From positions 1 to 25,718 of IMG/VR virus record IMGVR_UViG_3300049846_000674: a stretch of 25,718 nt of DNA, one strand, 5' to 3'. This stretch comes from a virus. The position numbers and the translations under genes are program-made. Below are positions 15,901 through 22,153 of this stretch, piece by piece. Position 1 is the stretch's first letter, and every line of letters starts with the position of its first letter. Under the pieces are notes generated by a model. That model was not told the origin of the DNA. It saw nothing but the letters and a program-made list of their open reading frames with translations, and searched no databases.

Positions 15901-16094
15901 AGGTATGCCGATATACCTGCTCCTGCTGACGCCGTAGCTAGAAGAGAAGACCCATTTCTTTTATTGATCCTATTAACATTGATGAAAGTCCCGTTTTGAA
16001 GAGTAAGAAGTTTACCAAGTGGAACTTGTTTAGAATCTGTTTTTGTGTCTAGCCCGTTACCAAATGGAAGTGAAAGGCTTTGTTTTTGAAGCAT
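12927..16094 (-). CDS. Tail nozzle / stabilisation protein (large beta-rich tail protein)
   Basis: A 1055-residue protein starting LSLPFGNGLDTKTDSKQVP (about residues 7-25) and then KRNGSS, an N-terminal pattern I associate with nozzle proteins of short-tailed phages (roles like T7 gp12 or P22 gp10). The body alternates strands and Gly/Thr/Asn loops, with repeated Trp- and Tyr-containing blades compatible with a beta-propeller. It is longer than the T7 and P22 counterparts, partly because of an inserted Thr/Ser-rich module at about 541-616 (SGLIVGQKITGAGIPANTY). The C-terminal third contains PYGSGTPYGGEFPLEQFRVF, also typical. It would form the tail tip and plug that holds in DNA. Confidence 0.83.
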   Translation of the reverse strand: MLQKQSLSLPFGNGLDTKTDSKQVPLGKLLTLQNGTFINVNRINKRNGSSLLATASAGAGISAYLNELLAFDGRNVNSYSASQAAVNSKGSLVSMEVTNRAVISNPYAQTSQDGCYHTAGFKAFCWEDSRGGTRYTILDANTNQPLIADSVLDASGATPRVFALGNYIIFIYYKAPGLFYRAVQISTPTTIGSAVQINSNVVAANPKWDGQVVGARLFLSYNSTVTAVTTQYINSFLTISSALDKATEVATGGVTVWGDANQNIWVAYYNGTTVKGFVLNYDLSSTVVAPYSIEIIANVVNLTGIIVSEPDSNNGTSTLLYQISATNTYDHNIRKVSLVRATSAVTPGTISVFMRSVGLAFKMFTYNTDTYVGLAYESSLQPSYFLANTSGTIVARIASQVGGGLTKKVILPGVWQIATGQYLVGLLQKDSLDVQSGVVLTNSGVVDAEFNFTGSNVFIRADMSLNLHISGGYLSMYDGVSVVEHGFHVFPEQAAAPTLAVTGGGIPAGTYQYCFVYEWTDNKGNIHRSAPSVPQTVIQQTGTPVNFTATTTLNSNQLTSVSSISGLIVGQKITGAGIPANTYIQVINSSTVITMSNLATAGGAGVAISTSDTSKATFSIPTLRLTSKRQSFSRADASIAVYRTQNNGTVFYKVSSISSPTINDPTADTVSFIDTATDQYLNGNQFLYTTGGVLENVSAPACSVVTTYKNRLALIPSENKLSFWLSKETIPGTPVEFSDFIVKPIDGRDGELTGLAQMDEKLILFKTNTSWVTGGQGPTNTGTQDDIPTPELITTDAGCTNQRSIVITPVGLMRQTAKGIYLLDRSLQDNYIGAPVEAFNNLTITSAQLIPNTNQVRFTTSVGTTLVYDYLFNQWSTFTGQNIADSTIFQNKFTYISTAGAVCQDQSDLFTDCGAFIPLKLKTGWISFAGLQGFQRIYQAIFLGEYKSSHSFIVRVAYDFNPNFVQEVTIDAGSLLGTTTYGEDSPYGSGTPYGGEFPLEQFRVFMEKQKCQAIQFEIEEVQTPTYGEGLSISAINFLFGVKSGTFKVNPSRSFS

Positions 16095-16483
16095 TAAAAC
16101 ACCACGGCTGTTTTACAAAATTGAGATTCTAGGCTTACAAAATCTTTTGAAGTATGGGCAGAGTCTGGATCTCTATACAAAAAATTTCTTGAAGCATGAA
16201 CAAATTCGTGAACAAGTGGTATGCAAAAATTATCAGATAATTTTACATATATCTCATTTTGTTTCCAGCATCCTTGAATTCTTTCACTTAACGTCCCACA
16301 CACTTTTTTTAACTTATCTAACTCAATGATGTATACGTTTGTTTTTTTAAAAACTTCTGAAAGATCGCTTAAATAGTATTTACTAAAATAATTTTTCATG
16401 TCCTCTGTTTGGTTATATGCTTTATAATCAATCGTTTGTTCACCACATCCGATAAAAAATAAAATTAAAAATACCGTTCTCAT
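16094..16483 (-). CDS. Predicted lipoprotein with an HExxH zinc-metalloprotease motif
   Basis: A 129-residue protein beginning MRTVFLILFFIGCGEQ: a short basic n-region, a hydrophobic core and a lipobox-like FIGC, so Cys13 may be lipidated after signal peptidase II cleavage (the Phe at -3 is not ideal). Residues 92-96 are HEFVH, the zinc-binding and catalytic motif of zincin proteases; H110, D105/D107 or E119 could supply the third ligand. Further Cys at 62, 72, 87 and 123 could form disulfides outside the cytoplasm. It overlaps both structural neighbours by 4 and 1 bases. It may process a tail or host surface protein; the substrate is unknown. HExxH alone can occur by chance, but its predicted secondary structure context (helix after C87) fits. 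Confidence 0.75.
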   Translation of the reverse strand: MRTVFLILFFIGCGEQTIDYKAYNQTEDMKNYFSKYYLSDLSEVFKKTNVYIIELDKLKKVCGTLSERIQGCWKQNEIYVKLSDNFCIPLVHEFVHASRNFLYRDPDSAHTSKDFVSLESQFCKTAVVF

Positions 16484-17739
16484 GTATCAAATATAACTTC
16501 AAACCATGCATGAGAATACAGTGTCCCAGCTATACTAGATCCGTTATTGTCCTCTACCATTGATAAATAATCGCCGGCTATAAATGTATTTGCATTTCTA
16601 GAAAAAGTTGCCCTATCATCTTTTAGACCTGTAGCTGAAAAGCTAATGTTTGAACCAGTTATAAAATCAACTCCATTTTTTTGTATCTTCATCCTGCAAG
16701 TACCAACAGAAGAAAAAGCTGTCATTCTAAATGTAACACCATAACCAACTATAGACCCTGGCCTTGTCATCACATAAGGATATGTGGTCGTACCCACACC
16801 TAAAGTTCCGTTTAAGGTGTATTGTACTGGACTGATTGATGGGTTAAAATTTAATGCGGACCCAGAAAATGTGTTTCTGACTCCTCTAGCCTCTCCAGTT
16901 ATTGTTATGATGTCTGCTGCAGCATCACCTAATGTAACTGCCCCATTAAATATCGATGCGCCAGATACGGTAATTGATTGAACCGTTCCGTTAATTGTTA
17001 TCACATCACCGGAAGAATCACCGAGCGTGACGGCACCATTAGCTACAAGCGCACCTGTAAGGGTTAATGACCCACCAAACGTCGCATTTCCTGTTACGTC
17101 AATAGCCGAAACGGTAGATGAAAACGCAATTACCCCAGAGGCATTGCACGTTAATGGAAGTACGCTACCTGGCAGAGCACCTGGAAGAGTCAAAGAATAC
17201 GATGCCGCTAAAGACCCTGGAACCAAAACCGTGATGGCGTTTGTTGGAGTTGTTATATTTCTAAGTATTAAATCGCCAGTATCAATTTTTGCTGGAGTGT
17301 TAGATGATTGCCAAAACGTAAAAATCTTTGAGGCTGACGTATAGAACAGCGATGCTGTAGAAGTAGAGTAATCGCCTCCAATAGCTCCTAAACTTGCCCC
17401 GTTTAGAGCTGCTCCAGCCGTAATCTGAACTTGCGAACCGCCCGAATTATTATAGTAAAGATTCCCGCCTGATTCATAAATGCATCCAAGGTCAGTTCCT
17501 AACGCTAATGGAGAGCCTTGATTTACTAAGCGCAAAGACCTGATATTCGTCATGTTAAATGAGTTTAGGGCTAAGTCTGCGTTGATGTTGATGCCCGCCG
17601 TTGGCACCTTAATTCCTTTTCCAGAAGTGTGATCATGCGAATCAACCGACGTAATTGCATCGTTTAACGTAGATGCCCACCCAGGTCCGGTGGATATTGA
17701 AGCGGTTGGAAGCGTTAAATTCATGTACGGAGTAGCCAT
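16480..17739 (-). CDS. Tail fibre-like protein
   Basis: A 419-residue beta-rich protein. The N-terminus (LTLPTASISTGPGWASTLNDA then VDSHDHTSGKG, to about residue 43) is a well-known anchor type in phage tail fibres. The shaft contains Gly/Thr/Ala-rich strands with near-repeats: NGAVTLGDSSGDVITINGT and, about 35 residues later, NGAVTLGDAAADIITITGE. The C-terminal 100 residues form another beta domain (with KIQKNGVDF and AGDYLSMVEDNN) ending in AWFEVIFDT, a likely receptor- or trimer-tip domain. It should sit on the short tail and contact the host surface. The DNA repeats have diverged, so the protein repeats look old. Confidence 0.83.
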   Translation of the reverse strand: MATPYMNLTLPTASISTGPGWASTLNDAITSVDSHDHTSGKGIKVPTAGININADLALNSFNMTNIRSLRLVNQGSPLALGTDLGCIYESGGNLYYNNSGGSQVQITAGAALNGASLGAIGGDYSTSTASLFYTSASKIFTFWQSSNTPAKIDTGDLILRNITTPTNAITVLVPGSLAASYSLTLPGALPGSVLPLTCNASGVIAFSSTVSAIDVTGNATFGGSLTLTGALVANGAVTLGDSSGDVITINGTVQSITVSGASIFNGAVTLGDAAADIITITGEARGVRNTFSGSALNFNPSISPVQYTLNGTLGVGTTTYPYVMTRPGSIVGYGVTFRMTAFSSVGTCRMKIQKNGVDFITGSNISFSATGLKDDRATFSRNANTFIAGDYLSMVEDNNGSSIAGTLYSHAWFEVIFDT

Positions 17740-18050
17740 CAGAACACCACCAAGCTTGCCGTGGCAGGGCCACTGGCTGTTAAAATTAAAGTCTTGTCTT
17801 GGATTAAGTTCGTAGCCTGAGAATCAAACAGAGTAATCGCGGCGCTAATCCTAACGACAAACCACCCTGATAATTTTCTGCCCAACTTATGCGATATTGT
17901 ATTTACCCCAGAAACCAAAGAAATACCCTCCAATAAGACCGCATCCACTAAAAGAGAAGAAAGCGCCTGGTTTACTCCTTCAAGTAACCTATCCTGCATT
18001 TTGCTTACTTCAAAATCCTTTGGGTTGCTTGATAACACTGTCTTTCTCAT
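17739..18050 (-). CDS. Small beta-sandwich virion protein, fibre-associated
   Basis: A 103-residue protein. After a helical N-terminus (residues about 14-35) comes an alternating pattern: ISLVSGVNTISHKLGRKLSGWFVVRISAA... ending in small hydrophobic strands. The 'GVNTISHKLGR' plus 'GWFVVR' pattern is one I know from small phage proteins and from domains fused to tail fibres or spikes, so it is probably a tail accessory or fibre-attachment protein. It overlaps the adaptor by four bases (ATGA) and the next fibre gene by one (TGATG). No enzymatic residues are visible. Confidence 0.72.
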   Translation of the reverse strand: MRKTVLSSNPKDFEVSKMQDRLLEGVNQALSSLLVDAVLLEGISLVSGVNTISHKLGRKLSGWFVVRISAAITLFDSQATNLIQDKTLILTASGPATASLVVF

Positions 18051-19117
18051 GGCAGGTATCCACCTCCGTTAAAACCATTGTAAGGGTCGAAATCGGTCAT
18101 TACATCTGTAACGGTTTGAGGTTCTCCTACATCTCTATTTTCTGCAGCCTCTTCAATTCTCTGTTTTAAACCCATTTTCTGTGCCATGAAAAGCTGCGGA
18201 TCAGTTTCTTCAGCTCCACAATATTTTATGCAAACATCAGAAACAATATATTGCTCCCACCCAGATACACCGTCTAATTCTTGAGGCCCGAAGTCCGTAA
18301 CCAAATCGTATTGAAGGTGAAAATTCTGAATATCAACAAAAGACGGCCCTTGAATCCATATTTCTAATGTGTCCCCTGCAACAAACGATGTTGAAATCTG
18401 CTCCGAGGTTTCTACAAAAGAAGCTGAAGAAGTATTTTGAGTCAATCCGATTGGAAACCCATTTTTATAAATTCTTGAGGTCGATGCTCCTGCACTAGCA
18501 GCACGCCATTGCCAAACCACCTGAAAAGTCCCACTTATAGCAGAAGGAATGGTCATCGAAGTACCCAAAGCAGGGGTAGCTGGAGAAAACGGAGAAACTA
18601 GCGTGTTATTAGATAACTGAATCGTTGAAGAAGCCTGCGCCGTACTTACTCCAGCGTCATTAGGTCTAGGGGCATATAAAAGACGTATCGTTTGCCCAGC
18701 AGAGGGTAGGGGGGAAAACCATATTTTATCCCCTCGTAGTCGATACCTCATGTTTCCAGAACCATAAACGCCCTGAAAATCTGGCTGTTTGAAATTATTC
18801 CTTTCGCCCTTCATGAACTGTTTAATAGAAACCCATCCATCTGGGGAACCATTAACTGAAAGATCTACCCCATATAATTTGTAAAAATCTACAGGAAGGG
18901 CAAAGGTGTCATTGGTCCCATCCGTTTGAAACGTATATGGATCGGCAAAATAATAATCGGAACCAAATTTCTGGACTAAAAGATCGTAGAGTTCTTTATA
19001 TGAATCAAGAATCCATTTATACCTTCTGGATTGAGGTACAAATTCAGAGCCGGTTCGATCCATCCTAGCCAGAACCTCTGCATCAATTTCGCTAATCGTG
19101 GTCCGGCCATTGGCCAT
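18047..19117 (-). CDS. Head-to-tail adaptor with an inserted beta-rich domain
   Basis: A 356-residue protein expected to bind the portal and connect it to the tail nozzle. The N-terminal part (ILDSYKELYDLLVQKFG, then FALPVDFYKLYGVDLSVNG) and the C-terminal part (LDGVSGWEQYIVSDVCIKYC, then MAQKMGLKQRIEEAAENRD) match the usual adaptor pattern. In ordinary adaptors these two halves are joined by a short linker after a YxPRP motif. Here about 110 residues (about 157-268) intervene: a Ser/Thr-rich beta segment containing a RIYKNGFPIG loop and AGDTLEIWIQG strand, resembling fibre domains. Start overlaps the preceding TAA by one base; the end overlaps the next gene by four (ATGA). Confidence 0.85.
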   Translation of the reverse strand: MANGRTTISEIDAEVLARMDRTGSEFVPQSRRYKWILDSYKELYDLLVQKFGSDYYFADPYTFQTDGTNDTFALPVDFYKLYGVDLSVNGSPDGWVSIKQFMKGERNNFKQPDFQGVYGSGNMRYRLRGDKIWFSPLPSAGQTIRLLYAPRPNDAGVSTAQASSTIQLSNNTLVSPFSPATPALGTSMTIPSAISGTFQVVWQWRAASAGASTSRIYKNGFPIGLTQNTSSASFVETSEQISTSFVAGDTLEIWIQGPSFVDIQNFHLQYDLVTDFGPQELDGVSGWEQYIVSDVCIKYCGAEETDPQLFMAQKMGLKQRIEEAAENRDVGEPQTVTDVMTDFDPYNGFNGGGYLP

Positions 19118-19416
19118 TAAATCTCCCCACTAATTAAAAGGGCGCCTGGCCCCTCTTTTTCCTCCGATTCAACTTCAGGGCCACCGCAACAAGTAATAAA
19201 GTCTTTCAACACCTGAGCGCCTAGCTTAACGTCCTTTTCTTGAACAGCTAAAAGAAGCTCGGCAAAAATAAGCTCTAGCTCATTAAATTTACCCTCTTCT
19301 TTGGCTTCCTCTACATCTCCACCTTCGCTCATCTTTTTGTTAACTTCTTTAAGATTCTTCATCTTAGAAGAAATAACATCCGATAGACCCTTTGGCTTAT
19401 TGTATTCTGGAAGCAT
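19117..19416 (-). CDS. Small helical protein of unknown function in the head region
   Basis: A 99-residue acidic protein. Residues about 15-30 are Lys-rich and helical with an MSEGG motif; residues about 43-72 form an amphipathic helix (NELELIFAELLLAVQ) followed by a TCCGGPE turn and a Glu-rich tail. Small helical proteins of this size commonly sit between capsid and adaptor genes in podovirus-like phages, but I cannot name a function. It is joined to both neighbours by one-base TAATG overlaps, so its amount is probably tied to them. Confidence 0.75.
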   Translation of the reverse strand: MLPEYNKPKGLSDVISSKMKNLKEVNKKMSEGGDVEEAKEEGKFNELELIFAELLLAVQEKDVKLGAQVLKDFITCCGGPEVESEEKEGPGALLISGEI

Positions 19417-19823
19417 TAATAATCCTGTGGTCCGATATTGGAATTTCTAACCAAGAACGAAAAGAACATAGTCGTTCCGTTTGCTGGATCTGCAGCCGTT
19501 GTGGTTGCAGAGTAGCATTGAATCTTGATTTGTTTATTGGTTCGGATGTTGGTTTTAATGTTGGCTTGAGTATCTACTAACTCAACCCCTCCAATACCTG
19601 AAGCAGTACCACCACCAAATGCAATGTGATGACCCCAGACCATATGATAAGAGTCTTGCAAGGTAACTGTATAAGCCCCAACACCTGTTCTGGTTACTGA
19701 TGCAATCCCCATTCCCTTAACAGTTCCAACCGCTCCAGTAGCACCTACGGTCATTGTTCCAACTATTTTTACAAGGTCTGTTTCAAAAGTATAAAGTCTT
19801 GATTTTAAATATCGATTTGCCAT
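19416..19823 (-). CDS. Beta-rich virion protein following the capsid gene
   Basis: A 135-residue protein starting MANRYLKSRLYTFETD. The middle is rich in Gly, Thr and Val with alternating hydrophobic residues (TVGATGAVGTVKGMGIASV), and the C-terminal end alternates strands and Thr/Ala loops, suggesting a compact beta fold. There are no membrane segments. Coming straight after the capsid gene it may be a head decoration or minor head protein; I recognise the type from phage structural clusters but cannot assign a precise role. The start has an AAAAGGAGATCTA Shine-Dalgarno just behind the triple hairpin. Its TAA overlaps the next ATG by one base. Confidence 0.8.
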   Translation of the reverse strand: MANRYLKSRLYTFETDLVKIVGTMTVGATGAVGTVKGMGIASVTRTGVGAYTVTLQDSYHMVWGHHIAFGGGTASGIGGVELVDTQANIKTNIRTNKQIKIQCYSATTTAADPANGTTMFFSFLVRNSNIGPQDY

Positions 19824-19835
19824 TAGATCTCCTTT

Positions 19836-19922
19836 TAAACCGGCTTTATAACACCGGAGGGCGGTTTACCTTTCTTGATAGCCCCCCTCAAGAAAGGGGG
19901 GAGAGGCACAAAGCCCCTCCCC
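19836..19922 (-). promoter_or_regulatory. Three abutting hairpins after the capsid gene (attenuator or processing element)
   Basis: The 111-base gap after the capsid gene contains three inverted repeats with no spacer between them. In transcript order: GGGGAGGGGC/GCCTCTCCCC (19922-19898, 10 pairs with one G-T, 5-base loop), CCTTTCTTGA/TCAAGAAAGG (19897-19869, 10 perfect pairs, 9-base loop), and TAAACCG/CGGTTTA (19868-19836, 7 perfect pairs). The first is followed by CCTTTCTT, a weak T-rich tract, so partial termination is possible. A competing stem, CCCCCC (19901-19896) with GGGGGG (19887-19882), would break the first two. The last stem ends just before the AAGGAG ribosome-binding site of the next gene. 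Confidence 0.65.
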
Positions 19923-19934
19923 TTATTCAATTAC

Positions 19935-21155
19935 TTACGCGCTTAACTGAACCACTGCGTTCCAGCCTGGAGCGTTTGTTCTCAAGTTGTAGTACGCACC
20001 AACTCGAAGCTCTGCTGAATCCGCGTTGCTCACTCGCAACATGTCCATTCCATCCCCATATCTGAGGATCTGAGGAACGTCGCCAAGTCCTTCCAAGCAC
20101 CAGGTATCCATTTGTAACAGGTAACCTAGGAGCGGAGGGCAGTTACGATCTGGGAACACGTCGATAGTGCTGTTCGCACCAAAGACTTTAATACCCCTGA
20201 ACGCAATCTCAGCCGGACCCTTAGCGTCAACATACATCACTTTAGATCCCAAGCTCTTTTCGAGAGCTGCAAAGGATGCAAAGGAGCAGATGAACTTAGA
20301 GGGTCTTCCACCTTCACGCGCTACCAAGGCAGCAGCGTCAATGATTGCCTCTTCGATGGTTTGCGAAGTCCCGTTATATCGAACTCCTCCTAAACGAACC
20401 GTATCAACGGATCGGTCAACACCAAAGAATAGCGTAGCACTTGGAGCCGAGGTAGGAATCCATGCGGCCAACCCCGCGCATTTAGCGTTGTTATCCCCAT
20501 CTCTGAGTAGGAAGTCGTTTGCAGCCCATGAAGCTGGGGATGCAGCAGAACCACCCAAAGAAGTTGCAACTGTTACGGTTCCGGCACTTCGATCAACTGC
20601 AATGACAAACCCTGCAGCCGCTCTAGGAGTACCCCCATCCGTTGCGTTGGCGTTCAACTTCATGTTGACTTCAAATTGAACTACGTCAGCGGCGTTTGTT
20701 AAGGTGATAACACCCGTTGAAATCGCGCTGATCTGTCCGATAGAGCCTGTTCCACTTCGGAACAAGGCAGAAGCCACCGAGTTGGTATTGGTACGAATTG
20801 CGGAATCCACTAAAACCTTAGCCCCCTCAATAAATGCCATCTTGTCTGTTTTAGCAGCCAAGAGAAGCTCGTTACTGATTTGAGCAATCGAGTAGTCCGT
20901 GGTTCGTGTTAATAGGAACGAACGAAACTCTGCAGCCGCTTGGTTAGCCAATGCGTTGGCAAAGGTCGCCGAAGCTCCCTGAGAAGTTCCGATAATAATC
21001 GGGATGGGTTTATATTTGCCTCCAAAGTCCGTCTTTTTAGGCACCATCGCCAAAAACGGGTTGTCGGCATAAACCATATTTTGCATTACTTGATCTGAAT
21101 ATAATTCTTTTAGCGCAGCGTTAGCTTGCGATACGTTTAAAACTGTTGCGGCCAT
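19935..21155 (-). CDS. Major capsid protein, HK97-like fold
   Basis: A 406-residue protein that would form the icosahedral shell. Evidence: position directly after scaffold, length normal for an unprocessed HK97-type capsid protein without an N-terminal delta domain, and a pattern I associate with this family: N-terminal arm with DNPFLAMVPKK, a Gly/Ser/Ala E-loop region (GTSQGASATFANALANQ), a long helix (SNELLLAAKTDKMAFIEGAK), a beta-rich middle, and a C-terminal A-domain ending GAYYNLRTNAPGWNAVVQL. It has a strong AAGGGGG Shine-Dalgarno, a private promoter and RNA structures on both sides, consistent with the high expression a capsid protein needs. Confidence 0.93.
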   Translation of the reverse strand: MAATVLNVSQANAALKELYSDQVMQNMVYADNPFLAMVPKKTDFGGKYKPIPIIIGTSQGASATFANALANQAAAEFRSFLLTRTTDYSIAQISNELLLAAKTDKMAFIEGAKVLVDSAIRTNTNSVASALFRSGTGSIGQISAISTGVITLTNAADVVQFEVNMKLNANATDGGTPRAAAGFVIAVDRSAGTVTVATSLGGSAASPASWAANDFLLRDGDNNAKCAGLAAWIPTSAPSATLFFGVDRSVDTVRLGGVRYNGTSQTIEEAIIDAAALVAREGGRPSKFICSFASFAALEKSLGSKVMYVDAKGPAEIAFRGIKVFGANSTIDVFPDRNCPPLLGYLLQMDTWCLEGLGDVPQILRYGDGMDMLRVSNADSAELRVGAYYNLRTNAPGWNAVVQLSA

Positions 21156-21161
21156 GTAGCC

Positions 21162-21221
21162 CCCTTGTATTAAAAGTTAATAAGTTTTTTCGTATCTTCG
21201 ATTAACTATTATCTACAAGGG
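21162..21221 (-). promoter_or_regulatory. Leader stem sequestering the capsid ribosome-binding site
   Basis: In the capsid leader the minus strand contains CCCTTGTA (21221-21214) and its exact complement TACAAGGG (21169-21162), with a nested 6-base pair set AGTTAA/TTAACT (21207-21202 and 21180-21175). The proximal arm contains most of the Shine-Dalgarno AAGGGGG (21166-21160) of the capsid gene, so pairing would hide the ribosome-binding site. A further small inverted repeat GGATC/GATCC (21239-21220) overlaps the outer arm and could compete with it. Structure is read by eye; folding energy was not computed. Confidence 0.5.
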
Positions 21222-21264
21222 ATCTAATCTGCTTGATCCTAGAAATAAAAATATCTGCTTTTAC

Positions 21265-21294
21265 ATATTCACATTACGATATATGCATTGTCAA
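21265..21294 (-). promoter_or_regulatory. Promoter for the major capsid gene
   Basis: On the minus strand a perfect -35 box TTGACA (21294-21289) is followed after 18 bases by GAATAT (21270-21265), preceded by TGT as in an extended -10 element. It lies in the 140-base gap between scaffold and capsid genes, beginning right at the scaffold stop codon. It would give the capsid gene its own host sigma-70-type transcript with a leader of about 100 bases. The -35 match is strong; the -10 is only partial. Confidence 0.6.
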
Positions 21295-21295
21295 T

Positions 21296-22144
21296 TTATT
21301 TTTCGGCTGCTTCCATTGCTTTTAAAGCTCTTCGGATTCTTTCGTCCTCACTATAGGCAGGAGTCCCGCCTGGGGTTCCAGATGTCATGTCATTTGTTAG
21401 TGTTCTAACTGGTGTAGACCCGTCTGGAGTTTGTTCTTGAGGCTGCTTAGGTGCATATTTGTTTTTAAAATAGCTTACATTGTTAATAACTTCCTCAAGT
21501 TGCCCCAAAAGATACTCTTGGGTACCAGCGCAAGCCTCTTCTATGGTTGGAATCTTTTTAGTATCCCTGTTAACCATTACAATTCCGTTATAAACCATGT
21601 CTTTTAAGTTAATGAGTTGCTTAGAATCCAGGTAATTTAAAAGCTCTAAGTCTTTAGATCCAGCCGCATATTCGGCGATTGATTCCTTGTACTGAGTAAC
21701 GGCTTGATTCTTACCCTCTTCCTTTTGTTTCTGAGCATCCTCTAAAGCCTTTTTCTCCTTCATCTCCTGGGCTTGGCGCCACTCCATCATTTCTTGACGT
21801 AATGCCTCTAGCTTGGCGTCAGGTGTAGGCTTTTCCTTATTTAAAATGTATTCGGTCACCTGCTCATAGGTAAGACCTAACTTTTTCATGGCTTCAAGGG
21901 GGTTGCTTAATGCACCTTTTTTGGTTTCCTCAAATTCCTTTAGTTGTGCTTCGTACTTAGTTTGCAGCTCCTTAACCCTAGCCTCTGCTGCAGCTATTTC
22001 TTGGGCCTTCTTACTAATCTGTCGATCCCTATGCGCTAAGGCTGCGAATTTGTCAGAGGCAATGTTCTTTTCTGCTGGTTTTTGTTCTGGTTGTGTTGTT
22101 TGCGGCGTTCCTGTGGCTTCAGGGGCTTGAGTCTCTACTTGCAT
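21296..22144 (-). CDS. Capsid scaffolding protein
   Basis: A 282-residue, highly charged, almost entirely helical protein between portal and capsid genes, the usual place of the scaffold that templates prohead assembly and is then removed. The N-terminus is Thr/Pro/Gln-rich and disordered; residues about 40-75 form a coiled coil rich in Ala, Glu and Lys; a second Lys/Glu/Gln coiled coil covers about 108-150; the C-terminus is a basic amphipathic helix (RIRRALKAMEAAEK), the type of segment scaffolds use to bind capsid protein. It follows the portal after 9 bases with an AAGGAGAA Shine-Dalgarno. No protease domain is visible in it. The capsid promoter begins just upstream of its stop codon. Confidence 0.85.
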   Translation of the reverse strand: MQVETQAPEATGTPQTTQPEQKPAEKNIASDKFAALAHRDRQISKKAQEIAAAEARVKELQTKYEAQLKEFEETKKGALSNPLEAMKKLGLTYEQVTEYILNKEKPTPDAKLEALRQEMMEWRQAQEMKEKKALEDAQKQKEEGKNQAVTQYKESIAEYAAGSKDLELLNYLDSKQLINLKDMVYNGIVMVNRDTKKIPTIEEACAGTQEYLLGQLEEVINNVSYFKNKYAPKQPQEQTPDGSTPVRTLTNDMTSGTPGGTPAYSEDERIRRALKAMEAAEK

Positions 22145-22153
22145 TTATTCTCC

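Noticed and set aside
20167-20679. Plus-strand open frame of 170 codons opposite the capsid gene
   Set aside because: No Shine-Dalgarno and wholly inside the antisense of a strongly supported gene.
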